Source: DTU032 sp964346175
GTDB taxonomy: Bacteria > Bacillota > Clostridia > Saccharofermentanales > DTU023
Assembly (NCBI GenBank): GCA_964346175.1
Contig: CAYFTG010000004.1
Location: forward strand, 33,459-97,458
Direction of reading: 5' to 3'
DNA: 64,000 nucleotides
Shown here: in pieces, positions 17,924 through 26,059 of the stretch
How positions within the stretch are numbered: position 1 is the first letter of the stretch
Layout: every line of letters starts with the position of its first letter
The notes under the pieces: generated by a model
What the model saw: the letters and a program-made list of their open reading frames with translations, nothing else
What the model was told of the DNA's origin: nothing
Database searches by the model: none
Translations under genes and position numbers: made by a program

Positions 17924-19621
17924 TTACTCCCCGATCATTTCGTCGAGGACAGCTCGCGGTGGAACCAGTAGTTCTTCTCCGGCAAAGATGTTATCGCCTA
18001 CCGCCTTGTCATTGTATTCCATAAAGGCTGCATAGAGCTCTTCGCTGTACGTACCATAAGCATTCATTATTATGTTCCAAGGCGAATCACCGGTTTGAAC
18101 AACATAAGTTGTATCTGCCGGAGGTTCAGGTTCAGGCTCAGGATCACTGGGATCTTCGGGAATAGTCGGGTCAGTTGCCGGTTCTGTTTCTTCAACCGGC
18201 GGGACAATTACCGGAGGCTCCTCAGACTCTTGACCGGTGTTTACAGGTAGAGTCGTACCCGGTTCCTCTTCACCCTCGCCGCCGCTTAAAAGCTTAATTA
18301 AGGCGAAAATACTCAAAGCAATGATTGCGATGAGGACAACGTAGAAGATGATCTGCTTATTGCGATTGGAACGATCATATTTGGCGCGCTCCTCATCTTC
18401 GTCGTAGTAGATTTCATCCTCGTCTTCCAGATAGCTGTCATCCCAAACTTGGCCTTGATAAGCGTTGCTATAATCGTCTTGGTCAATGATTTCTTCGTCG
18501 TAGTCATCGCTACGACCGAAGCGTTTGCGCTGATCTTCAGGAGAAGTATAGGCAAAACCGGGAACATAGGCTTCGTCATCAACTGCCAGGTCATCAAATG
18601 ATGCTGTCTCATCGTCTGCATCTGGATAAGTCGGTTTAAAAGCGGCATTCACATCATCTTCAGACGCCCAAGTCTGGGAAGGCACTTCTTCCGCAGGGGG
18701 TTCACTCAGGAAATCAACCATATCCTGGCGCTGGTAACGTTGTGTGGCCTGATCATCGCTCTCGGCAGGAGTCGGTGCATCAAAAGGCGTGCCCATTACA
18801 GCTTGGGTATTGAAACGACCCAAATTAAGCTGCTGAGATGGCCTTTGGCTGTCTTCGGTAACAGATTCAACCAGACCCAGCATAAGCTGCAGCGGAGTTC
18901 CCGGCACTTGCGCAGAAGCTGATGTAAGGAGAAGTCCGGAGGCATCATACTGATCTTCGGCACTATTAAGGATACGCATGATATCTCTTTGTCCTAGAGC
19001 CTGGTACAATTCTTGATTACAGATCAGAATTTGATCGCCCTGCTCAATCTGAGCAATATTGGAATAACGCAGTGTACCTGCTTCTCCGGCGACAAAATCA
19101 TTAATGCCGGATACAGGCTGCCCGTTGGCATCAATGGCGTTAAAATCCATTGCGTCGTCAGTCAAAGGGTAAAGAATCCCACGTCGGTAGAGTAAAGCTA
19201 CGCCATCACCTAAAGTAACAGCTGCCAGCTCACCATCGCGCAGAACAAAACCTGAAAAATACGGTTCACGAACACCCTCTTCTGCCAATGTAATGCGACC
19301 GGTTATATCCATAGCAACTTCAGCTAAATCGTTTAAGCTCCTATCGATATCACTGGAAGGATCATTAATTTTCTCTGTTAAAAGCTCGAGAGGCTCACGC
19401 CAGGCAGGACTTTCCTCCTGCATAGTGTACGGATAGCCGAAAACCGAAAATAAGAAACCTCTGTCCTCACGGTCAAGCGTCGAATCAACAGACCTCTGCT
19501 CACGTCTACCGGGAAAACGACCATCCAGGCAATAAGAATCAATAATTCCTTCAGTTGGATAATAACGTGCTACCACGGTGAGAGCCAATCGCGTATAAAT
19601 ACTTGATGGTGACTTGGCCAT
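17924..19621 (-). CDS. Membrane protein with degenerate PP2C-like domain, acidic linker, TM helix and LysM domain
   Basis: Residues 1 to about 270 resemble a PP2C/SpoIIE-type phosphatase domain. The block FSGFVLRDGELAAVTLGDGVALLYRRG lines up with the GDSRAYL region, and IEQGDQILICNQELYQALG with the GD..LLCSDGL region. In both, the metal-binding Asp is replaced, so activity is doubtful. A long acidic, low-complexity linker (about residues 290-415) precedes one membrane helix (FYVVLIAIIALSIFALIKLL). An outer Pro/Glu-rich stretch and a C-terminal LysM domain (YVVQTGDSPWNIIMNAYG, about residues 507-560) then bind peptidoglycan. The layout mirrors a PASTA-kinase sensor with a pseudo-phosphatase inside and a wall-binding domain outside. 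I know no named homologue. ATG 19621 follows AGGAGG. Confidence 0.7.
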   Translation of the reverse strand: MAKSPSSIYTRLALTVVARYYPTEGIIDSYCLDGRFPGRREQRSVDSTLDREDRGFLFSVFGYPYTMQEESPAWREPLELLTEKINDPSSDIDRSLNDLAEVAMDITGRITLAEEGVREPYFSGFVLRDGELAAVTLGDGVALLYRRGILYPLTDDAMDFNAIDANGQPVSGINDFVAGEAGTLRYSNIAQIEQGDQILICNQELYQALGQRDIMRILNSAEDQYDASGLLLTSASAQVPGTPLQLMLGLVESVTEDSQRPSQQLNLGRFNTQAVMGTPFDAPTPAESDDQATQRYQRQDMVDFLSEPPAEEVPSQTWASEDDVNAAFKPTYPDADDETASFDDLAVDDEAYVPGFAYTSPEDQRKRFGRSDDYDEEIIDQDDYSNAYQGQVWDDSYLEDEDEIYYDEDEERAKYDRSNRNKQIIFYVVLIAIIALSIFALIKLLSGGEGEEEPGTTLPVNTGQESEEPPVIVPPVEETEPATDPTIPEDPSDPEPEPEPPADTTYVVQTGDSPWNIIMNAYGTYSEELYAAFMEYNDKAVGDNIFAGEELLVPPRAVLDEMIGE

Positions 19622-19771
19622 ACTTGCCTCCTAAGTAATGAGTGAAATCAACATTTTGCTTAATTCTAACATAAAAGATCTACATGCAAATAGCTATTAA
19701 TTGCAAATCACGCTATTTGTTCGGTTCGGAGGAAAATTTCGGGTAGATATTTGCGTAAATAAACATTCATA

Positions 19772-20506
19772 CTATTTTGCAAAATATCCAGCCGCGAAAA
19801 GCAGACGTGCCATCTCTAAATCGTCAGGCGTCGTCAACTTGAAATTGCGCTTATCCCCTGCAATAACACGAACAGGATATCCAATGCGTAAGAGAAGTGC
19901 GATATCATCTGTTGCTTGAAATTCCTCAGTTTGAGCCAGCTCAAAAGCATACAAGAGAATATCTAGATCTGCTGCCTGTGGAGTCTGCATTTGGAATATT
20001 TTATCGCGCGTAACATCCAGGTCCGTCAGCACACAATCCTTAACTTTCCTTATCGTATCTGTAGCTGCTAAGGCGGCAACAACGGCAACGCGTTCAGACT
20101 TAAGGGCGGTAACGACTCGCTCCAGAACAGCGGAAGGGACAAAGCTGCGAGCTCCGTCGTGTATGAGGACCAGCTTGCGGCCTGAATGAACCGCTGCATG
20201 GTTTTTCACCGCCTGTAAACCTTGATACACTGAGTCTTGACGTGTTTTGCCTCCGTTAAGCAAAGCTACTAACTTTGGGTATTTTCTTCTTAGTTGTTCC
20301 TGTTCTTCAAGCACTTGCTCGGCAGGAACATCTTCCGGGACAACGAGGAACACATGATCTATTGACTCGTTTCTGTGAAAGCGATCCAAGCAGATCTCTA
20401 AAAGGCTGTGATCGCCAATTTTCATCAACATTTTGTTCTTGTCAGCTTGCATCCGTTCGCCACGACCGGCGGCCAGAATAATCGCATAGGTCAGAAAATT
20501 ACTCAT
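19772..20506 (-). CDS. ispD: 2-C-methyl-D-erythritol 4-phosphate cytidylyltransferase
   Basis: Third step of the MEP isoprenoid pathway: couples MEP with CTP to give CDP-methylerythritol. At 244 residues it is slightly longer than the usual 230. The nucleotide-binding loop is AIILAAGRGERMQ (residues about 8-20), followed by LIHDGARSFV (about 113-122), VTRDKIFQMQTPQA, and TDDIALLLRIG near the end. ATG overlaps the radA stop (ATGA). ispF is not fused and not next door. Confidence 0.93.
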   Translation of the reverse strand: MSNFLTYAIILAAGRGERMQADKNKMLMKIGDHSLLEICLDRFHRNESIDHVFLVVPEDVPAEQVLEEQEQLRRKYPKLVALLNGGKTRQDSVYQGLQAVKNHAAVHSGRKLVLIHDGARSFVPSAVLERVVTALKSERVAVVAALAATDTIRKVKDCVLTDLDVTRDKIFQMQTPQAADLDILLYAFELAQTEEFQATDDIALLLRIGYPVRVIAGDKRNFKLTTPDDLEMARLLFAAGYFAK

Positions 20507-21921
20507 TTTTTCATGTCCTTATTTTTACCGGAAAAGAGAAGATCAAAAGCTTCCTGCACACTGCTGACATAGTACAGCTTGACATTGTTTTTCTCTTTAC
20601 TCTCGAAACGCTTCATTTGCTCACGCCCAGCTGCAGGCAAGACAAACTCTTGCCAACCCGATTTTAGGCCCGCCTCTACCCGCTTCGCCATCTGGCTCAC
20701 GGGGCGTACTTCACCAGTCAATCCCACTTCTCCGAGGACTATCGCATCCAGATGCAAGGGTTCATCGCGGAATGTTGACAGCACAGCTGACATGATAGCC
20801 AGATCTGCGGCAGTCTCTTTTATACGGATACCTCCAGTTACATTAACATAGGTATCAAACTGAGACAGATCGACCCGCGCACTTTTGGCCATTACCGCAA
20901 GCAAAAGCGAAAGTCGTGAGCGGTCAATACCTTGAGTCATTCTGCTGGGTGTGCCATAAGGGGAAGCCACCGTAAGAGCTTGAATTTCCAGGAGCAAGGG
21001 TCGAGTACCTTCCAGAGTGGCCGTCACTACTGAACCTGCGGTATGTCTCGGCCGGCCGCTGGACAAGAGACTAGAGCTTTCGCTGATCGAAAGCAGTCCG
21101 CGATCAGTCATTTCAAAAACGCCCAGCTCATCGGTAGCACCAAAACGGTTTTTCACTGCGCGCAAGAGACGTACGCTTGTGTCTTTTTCGCCCTCGAAAT
21201 AAAGAACAACATCTACCATATGCTCTAGGACGCGAGGTCCGGCTACGGTGCCGTCCTTAGTTACGTGGCCTGTAAGAATAAGGCTGATGCCCAATTCTTT
21301 AGCGATGCGCAGTAAACCCATGGTCACTTCTCTAATTTGGCTTACAGATCCTGGTGCTGCAGATATAGAGCTGTCGTAGGCGGTTTGAATAGAATCAATT
21401 ACGGCAATTTGGGGGCGGAGTGTTGTCAGTGCTTCTTCAATAGCGTCAAAGTCGGTTACAGTCAATACGCGGATGGCTTTGTCCGCTAGACCGAGCCGTC
21501 CTGCTCTGATCAGCAATTGTTCTGCGGACTCCTCGCCGCTAATGTAGAGCGTATCTTCTACGGGAAAGCTTCCTACAGCCTGCAAAGCAAGCGTCGACTT
21601 ACCAATTCCCGGATTGCCGCCTAAAAGAACTAAAGAGCCGCGTACAAAACCGCGTCCTAAAACCTGATCCAGTTCAGTAATTCCGGTACGTAGACGCTCT
21701 TTTAAATCGACTTCAAGCTGATTTAAAAGTAGAGGTTTAACTTCCTCATCCTTGTCAAAGGTCTGAACCCAGCTGCCTTGTGCCGCTTTTGAAGACTTCT
21801 TTCCCTCTGTGTCCGGTACTTCTACCATCGAATTCCAAGCACCGCAGTTAGTGCAGCGCCCTAGCCAGCCACTGAAATCCTGGCCGCATTCATTACACAT
21901 GTAAACTGATTTTTTCGCCAT
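20503..21921 (-). CDS. radA: DNA repair protein RadA
   Basis: A RecA-like branch-migration ATPase that processes recombination intermediates. It has an N-terminal C4 zinc finger (CNECGQDFSGWLGRCTNCG), a Walker A motif GGNPGIGKST about residues 94-103, the RadA-specific KNRFGATDELGVFEM motif, and a C-terminal Lon-protease-like domain (VNVTGGIRIKETAADLAI). Length 472 is slightly above the usual 450-460. ATG 21921 follows AAGGAG. The radA-ispD link is common in Firmicutes, often with disA, which is absent here. Confidence 0.95.
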   Translation of the reverse strand: MAKKSVYMCNECGQDFSGWLGRCTNCGAWNSMVEVPDTEGKKSSKAAQGSWVQTFDKDEEVKPLLLNQLEVDLKERLRTGITELDQVLGRGFVRGSLVLLGGNPGIGKSTLALQAVGSFPVEDTLYISGEESAEQLLIRAGRLGLADKAIRVLTVTDFDAIEEALTTLRPQIAVIDSIQTAYDSSISAAPGSVSQIREVTMGLLRIAKELGISLILTGHVTKDGTVAGPRVLEHMVDVVLYFEGEKDTSVRLLRAVKNRFGATDELGVFEMTDRGLLSISESSSLLSSGRPRHTAGSVVTATLEGTRPLLLEIQALTVASPYGTPSRMTQGIDRSRLSLLLAVMAKSARVDLSQFDTYVNVTGGIRIKETAADLAIMSAVLSTFRDEPLHLDAIVLGEVGLTGEVRPVSQMAKRVEAGLKSGWQEFVLPAAGREQMKRFESKEKNNVKLYYVSSVQEAFDLLFSGKNKDMKK

Positions 21922-21941
21922 TAGATCTACTCCTTGTGCCA

Positions 21942-21973
21942 GTATAGGTCATTCGTTCGATAAATGGTATAAT
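21942..21973. promoter_or_regulatory. Divergent promoter region between radA and the acyl-CoA ligase-like gene
   Basis: A perfect -10 TATAAT on the plus strand (21968-21973) faces the ligase gene, and TATACT on the minus strand (21942-21947) faces radA. The -35 boxes are weak in both directions. Confidence 0.4.
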
Positions 21974-22073
21974 TTCGCAAGCATTTCTCAAAATGAACAG
22001 TGTTTGGAATTCGGACTCAAAGAGCCTGAAATGTCGGCCACTGAACAGTTTTGAAAAATTGAAAGGATTTTTT

Positions 22074-23813
22074 GTGACTGAAAATAATTATTCTACGACT
22101 AGACCCGTTACATCTTGGCAAGTAAATGACTTTGACATCCCTCCTCTGACCATGAGTGAGTCTTTGCAAAAAATGAGCCGGGAACGACCGAATGAGATTG
22201 CGCTATCTTATTTCGGCACAAACTTCACCTACACAGAACTGCAGGCGGAAATTGACACCTGCACCCGTGCGATGATCGCCAGTGGCATAAAGGAAAGTGA
22301 CGTACTCGCTCTCTGCTTGCCCAACCTCCCTGCAGCTATCATTGCGTTTTATGCTGCCAACAGCCTTGGCTGCATTTGCAATATGATTCATCCGCTTTCC
22401 CCGCCCCGACTGGTCGAAAAACACTTGGAACAGACCAATAGTGTTGGCCTTTTTATTGCAGATATTGCGGTCAATAAACTACGTCCTTTGTTGAATTCTC
22501 TGCGGGGTTCACAGCAAATGAAAGCGCTTGTCGTCTGCGGTATGGCTGATCACGCGCCTTTCTGGAAGCGACCCTTTTTCAAATTTCAGTTACGCAAAAA
22601 TAAGCCTGAAAAAGCCTTGCTTCAAGGTACAAGCTCTTGGAATGAGTTTGTGCAGAAAGCTGCTCCTGGCGGAGAAATTCCCCTACGCAGCAGAGACCAT
22701 AAGAGTGTCTGTACCTATCTACATAGTGGAGGCACAACGGCTGATCCGAAAACAATCATGTTAAGCGATTACAATTTCAACGCCATTGCTTATCAGGGTC
22801 TGCAAATGCTCGGCTATCCGCTGATGGACGAACCTAAATACGGCAAAAGTATGATTACGGTGCTTCCTCTTTTTCATGGATTCGGGCTTTGCATCGGTAT
22901 GCACACATGCCTTATCAACGATATCAGGGTGCACCTCTTGCCCAGGTTTTCTGCTCAGGCAATTGCAGAGATGTTTAAGAAGTATAAAGCCAATTATCTT
23001 TGTGGAGTACCTACTCTCTATGAAGCTTTGTTGAAGTCCGAGAAAATGCAGAGGCTGGACCTTTCGTCTCTGGAAGCGGCTTTCTGCGGTGGCGACTCCT
23101 TAACACCTGAATTGAAGGAACGGTTTGACCGCTTCTTAGCCGAACGCTCTTCACCTGCGAAACTACGTGAAGGTTACGGCCTAACTGAGACAGTCACTGT
23201 CTGCTCAGTGATGCCGGAAGAATATTCTGATAGAAATGGTATCGGACTGCCATTGGCTAACATCAAGATGAAAATAATTGATACGGAAAGTCGTCAGACC
23301 TTAGCTCCCAACGAAATCGGGGAGATCTGTGTCAGCGGCCCCACTACTATGCTGGGCTATCTCAATGATGAGGAAGCTAGCGCTCATGCTGTCGTCAAGC
23401 ATGCTGATGGACTTGACTGGGTGGAAACCGGTGATATCGGTTATCAAGATGAGGATGGCTTCTTTCACTTCAAAGGGCGCCTCAAGCGGACACTAAAAGT
23501 CTCCGGTATCCCTGTTTTTCCTAAGGAAATTGAAGAGCTGATCTCAAGCTTGGAGCAAGTGCGCTACGTGGCGGCTATTGGTATCCCCCATCCTTACAAA
23601 ATGTCTGTAGTTAAAGTATTTGTAGTAGCTCATGAGGGCGCGGATCTGGAGCAATTGGAAGCTGAAATCATGCGTATCTGCAAGCAGTCTCTAATTACGC
23701 ATGCTGTGCCACAAGAAATTGAGTTCCGCGAGCACTTGCCACAGACATTGATCGGCAAAATCGATATAAAGGCTCTCGAGCAAGCGGAAGCAGAGAGAAG
23801 CAATAACAGTTGA
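22074..23813 (+). CDS. AMP-dependent synthetase/ligase (long-chain acyl-CoA synthetase-like)
   Basis: An adenylate-forming enzyme of the ANL superfamily, likely activating a fatty or other carboxylic acid. The phosphate-binding A3 motif reads LHSGGTTADPKTIMLS, the A5 motif is GYGLTETV, A7 is WVETGDIGYQDEDGFFHFKGR and A8/A10 are KRTLKVSGIPVFPKEIEE and LPQTLIGKID. The frame can be opened at 21993, but the GTG at 22074 follows AAAGGA by 8 bases and gives a normal 580-residue protein. The substrate cannot be read from the sequence. Neighbouring genes do not form a lipid pathway. Its stop codon lies within the -35 of the downstream tRNA promoter. Confidence 0.82.
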   Translation: MTENNYSTTRPVTSWQVNDFDIPPLTMSESLQKMSRERPNEIALSYFGTNFTYTELQAEIDTCTRAMIASGIKESDVLALCLPNLPAAIIAFYAANSLGCICNMIHPLSPPRLVEKHLEQTNSVGLFIADIAVNKLRPLLNSLRGSQQMKALVVCGMADHAPFWKRPFFKFQLRKNKPEKALLQGTSSWNEFVQKAAPGGEIPLRSRDHKSVCTYLHSGGTTADPKTIMLSDYNFNAIAYQGLQMLGYPLMDEPKYGKSMITVLPLFHGFGLCIGMHTCLINDIRVHLLPRFSAQAIAEMFKKYKANYLCGVPTLYEALLKSEKMQRLDLSSLEAAFCGGDSLTPELKERFDRFLAERSSPAKLREGYGLTETVTVCSVMPEEYSDRNGIGLPLANIKMKIIDTESRQTLAPNEIGEICVSGPTTMLGYLNDEEASAHAVVKHADGLDWVETGDIGYQDEDGFFHFKGRLKRTLKVSGIPVFPKEIEELISSLEQVRYVAAIGIPHPYKMSVVKVFVVAHEGADLEQLEAEIMRICKQSLITHAVPQEIEFREHLPQTLIGKIDIKALEQAEAERSNNS

Positions 23814-23837
23814 CGTAAGAGCTATATGTGATAGAAT
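23810..23837 (+). promoter_or_regulatory. Promoter of tRNA-Ala
   Basis: TTGACG (23810-23815), 16 bases, then TAGAAT (23832-23837), 31 bases before the mature tRNA. The -35 box contains the TGA stop of the preceding ligase gene. Confidence 0.7.
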
Positions 23838-23867
23838 ATCGAAGCGATTAAGCAAAATTTGCTTGTC

Positions 23868-23943
23868 GGGCGATTAGCTCAGTTGGGAGAGCGCTGCGTT
23901 CGCATCGCAGAGGTCGAGAGTTCGAATCTCTTATCGTCCACCA
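23868..23943 (+). tRNA. tRNA-Ala (anticodon CGC)
   Basis: All four arms fold. The acceptor GGGCGAT pairs with ATCGTCC and contains the G3:U70 wobble pair that identifies alanine tRNA. The D arm is GCTC/GAGC, the anticodon stem CTGCG/CGCAG, and the 7-base loop TTCGCAT gives anticodon CGC, which reads GCG. The T arm is GAGAG-TTCGAAT-CTCTT. The 3' CCA is encoded. Confidence 0.95.
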
Positions 23944-23973
23944 AACCCCCTGTGTGATTCAGGGGGTTTTTTT
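23944..23973 (+). terminator. Terminator after tRNA-Ala
   Basis: A 9-bp stem (AACCCCCTG with CAGGGGGTT, 7-base loop) followed by a T-run begins one base after the CCA end. The T-run reaches the stop codon of the convergent SDR gene. Confidence 0.92.
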
Positions 23974-24784
23974 ATCCATACATCTTGGAAACGACCCAAC
24001 TGCTCAGCCTAAGAGGCAGCAATTTATAAGCAAGCAAAAGAAAACGATAAGTAAAGCCCACGCCGTAGAGTGCTTTGGGGCGCTCTTTCCGTGCGTAGCG
24101 ATACAATTCGCCGGCGACAAACTCAGGCGCATAGCCATTGCGCTCATCAGCTTCCATCTTTGAAATCGAACGTTCTTCGCTTCTGGCATAGCAGGCCCAG
24201 GTTTCAGGGTTTTTCTCGCGTCGCTCGGTGAATTGCGTTTGGCAATCGCCGGGCATGACTGCAATTGTTTTAATCTCATCAGACTTCAATTCCGTATTCA
24301 GAGCTAGAGCTAAAAAATTGAGAGATGCTTTACTAGCGGAGTAAAAAGATTGATAAGGTATTGAGATCTCCCCGGCTACCGAACTGGTTAAGACAATGCG
24401 AGGATGTGCTGCTTTGCGCAAGAGCGGGAGGCAGTTTTGAATCACGGCAACGGCAGAAAAGAAATTTACATCAAACTGCTTAATAATTTGCTGTTTTTCT
24501 GTACTGGCAACTGTCCCGGAAATACCAAAACCTGCATTCGAGAAGAGGACATCGCAATAATCCCATTTCTCAGAAATTTCTTGGAAGGCCGTTACCAGAT
24601 TTTCTTCATCACAAATATCGCAACTTATCTGCCAAAGATTGTCTGCATGCTGATGCTCTGAAAAGTCTGCTCGACTCCGGGCTAGACTCACAACTTCAAC
24701 TCCGGCATTAAGCAAAATATTAACTAAGGCATGACCAATTCCTGAGCTACCGCCGGTAACAATCGCTCGTTTGAATTTCAACAT
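23972..24784 (-). CDS. SDR family NAD(P)-dependent oxidoreductase
   Basis: A classical short-chain dehydrogenase/reductase. The cofactor loop is TGGSSGIGHAL (about residues 10-20), NAG is in LFSNAGFGISG, the catalytic Ser is in VLTSSVAGE, and the YxxxK pair is in SFYSASKASLN. A C-terminal hydrophobic helix (LYGVGFTYRFLLLAYKLL) suggests membrane association, as in several SDRs annotated as fatty acid or sphingolipid ketoreductases. ATG 24784 follows AGGAG; an upstream in-frame TTG lies over the ribosome site and is unlikely. Length 270. Substrate unknown. Confidence 0.85.
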   Translation of the reverse strand: MLKFKRAIVTGGSSGIGHALVNILLNAGVEVVSLARSRADFSEHQHADNLWQISCDICDEENLVTAFQEISEKWDYCDVLFSNAGFGISGTVASTEKQQIIKQFDVNFFSAVAVIQNCLPLLRKAAHPRIVLTSSVAGEISIPYQSFYSASKASLNFLALALNTELKSDEIKTIAVMPGDCQTQFTERREKNPETWACYARSEERSISKMEADERNGYAPEFVAGELYRYARKERPKALYGVGFTYRFLLLAYKLLPLRLSSWVVSKMYG

Positions 24785-24811
24785 ACGCTCTCCTATCAAT
24801 ATAGAATATCT

Positions 24812-24866
24812 GTTTATGGACTTAGTGTATCAGAAGCAAAGAGGCAATCACTCATCATCTTCAGAG
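24812..24866 (+). repeat. 55-bp direct repeat, left copy (flanks assembly gap)
   Basis: This 55-base stretch is identical to 24967-25021. One copy ends exactly at the first N and the other starts exactly after the last N. That is the pattern of two contigs sharing a 55-base k-mer end, so the repeat is probably an assembly artefact. Confidence 0.9.
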
Positions 24867-24966
24867 NNNNNNNNNNNNNNNNNNNNNNNNNNNNNNNNNN
24901 NNNNNNNNNNNNNNNNNNNNNNNNNNNNNNNNNNNNNNNNNNNNNNNNNNNNNNNNNNNNNNNNNN
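24867..24966. other. Assembly gap (100 N), probably spurious
   Basis: Exactly 100 N between the two identical 55-base ends. If the ends are the same locus, the real distance is zero and the flanks should be merged. The gap is intergenic, between the SDR gene and the metallophosphoesterase. With the repeat collapsed, the remaining intergenic sequence is about 150 bases. Confidence 0.9.
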
Positions 24967-25021
24967 GTTTATGGACTTAGTGTATCAGAAGCAAAGAGGC
25001 AATCACTCATCATCTTCAGAG
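24967..25021 (+). repeat. 55-bp direct repeat, right copy (flanks assembly gap)
   Basis: Identical over its full length to 24812-24866, beginning at the first base after the N run. See the left copy. Confidence 0.9.
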
Positions 25022-25090
25022 ACTAGCAAAAGCCTGCGTTACGCAATAGCGAATACACACTATTTTTCTTAAACATGCTAAAATTACGAT

Positions 25091-25918
25091 ATGCCCATCG
25101 CTGAATTAATATTCGTCATAGTTCTGCTACTCTTGGCAGTTTTTTTATATTACGGCTTCAAAATTGCTCCGTGGCGACTTCGTGTGCGGCTGCAAGAGCT
25201 TCCTACTGACAAAACCAAGGGCAGCTTTGCCGGTAAACGTGCCGTCTTTTTCAGTGATGTCCATTGGGGTCCCGTCTTTACAACAAAGCATCTCGAACGT
25301 CTCTGTAATCTCATTCTCGAGCAAGATCCGCAGCTGATACTTTTCGGAGGCGATCTGGTCGAAGAAAAGACTGACCTTAAGAACGTGCAATTAAAGTCGG
25401 AACTGATCCGTCAGCTGACTTTGCTCAGTGAGTATTGCCCCTGCTATGCAGTTTTGGGAAATCACGATGTTGAGACCGTCAGAAATCGTTTATACACGAC
25501 CGAAGTGCTGACAGCAGCAGGTTTTACGATCCTAGAAAACAGCTGGGCGGATATAGAAGACTTAGCCTTATACGGTTTTAAAAACGCTACCCACGACTTT
25601 CCTGCGTTCATCGACAGGTCCGACTTAACAGCTGACGATTTCAGGCTGCTATTGTGTCATGAGCCGGACTTCGTCGGCAAGTATAAGCCTATTTCCGGAA
25701 ATGCTCTCTATCTCTCAGGACATTCACATGGCGGACAGGTAACATTATTTGGTATTCCCTTGATTCTGCCCTACCTGGGTCGACGTTACGTCAGAGGCCG
25801 GCATCAGCTGAACGAACACAGTTTGCTTCTGATCAGTAATGGCGTCGGTACTGTTCATATACACGCTCGTTTCTGTGCTCGCCCGGACATTCAAGTCATG
25901 GAATTCGCCGACAAATAA
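25091..25918 (+). CDS. Membrane-anchored metallophosphoesterase (YkuE/YaeI-like)
   Basis: A calcineurin-like phosphoesterase with one N-terminal membrane helix (about residues 3-24). All metal-site motifs are present in order: FFSDVHWGPV (D-x-H), LFGGDLVEEK (GD), VLGNHDVE (GNHD), LLCHEPDF and LSGHSHGGQ. The family includes UDP-2,3-diacylglucosamine hydrolase-like and cell-wall-associated phosphatases; the substrate cannot be stated. Length 275 is typical. There is no Shine-Dalgarno site before ATG 25091, but TAAAAT lies five bases upstream of the codon pair, so the message may be leaderless or nearly so. Confidence 0.85.
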   Translation: MPIAELIFVIVLLLLAVFLYYGFKIAPWRLRVRLQELPTDKTKGSFAGKRAVFFSDVHWGPVFTTKHLERLCNLILEQDPQLILFGGDLVEEKTDLKNVQLKSELIRQLTLLSEYCPCYAVLGNHDVETVRNRLYTTEVLTAAGFTILENSWADIEDLALYGFKNATHDFPAFIDRSDLTADDFRLLLCHEPDFVGKYKPISGNALYLSGHSHGGQVTLFGIPLILPYLGRRYVRGRHQLNEHSLLLISNGVGTVHIHARFCARPDIQVMEFADK

Positions 25919-26059
25919 GTACTCCTGAGCTGCTGGCTGAGAATATGGGCTCATCAAACTGCCTGTAACAAAGCTTCTCTTTTTAGGCCGAATTCCTATT
26001 CAAGCTATTATGCAATCATGTATACTGTATATTCTGAACTTTAACCCCAGGAGGAAGAA

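Noticed and set aside
24812..25021. Direct repeats of a mobile element or CRISPR-like repeat
   Set aside because: The copies abut the N run exactly and match a contig-end overlap, so an assembly artefact is the better reading.
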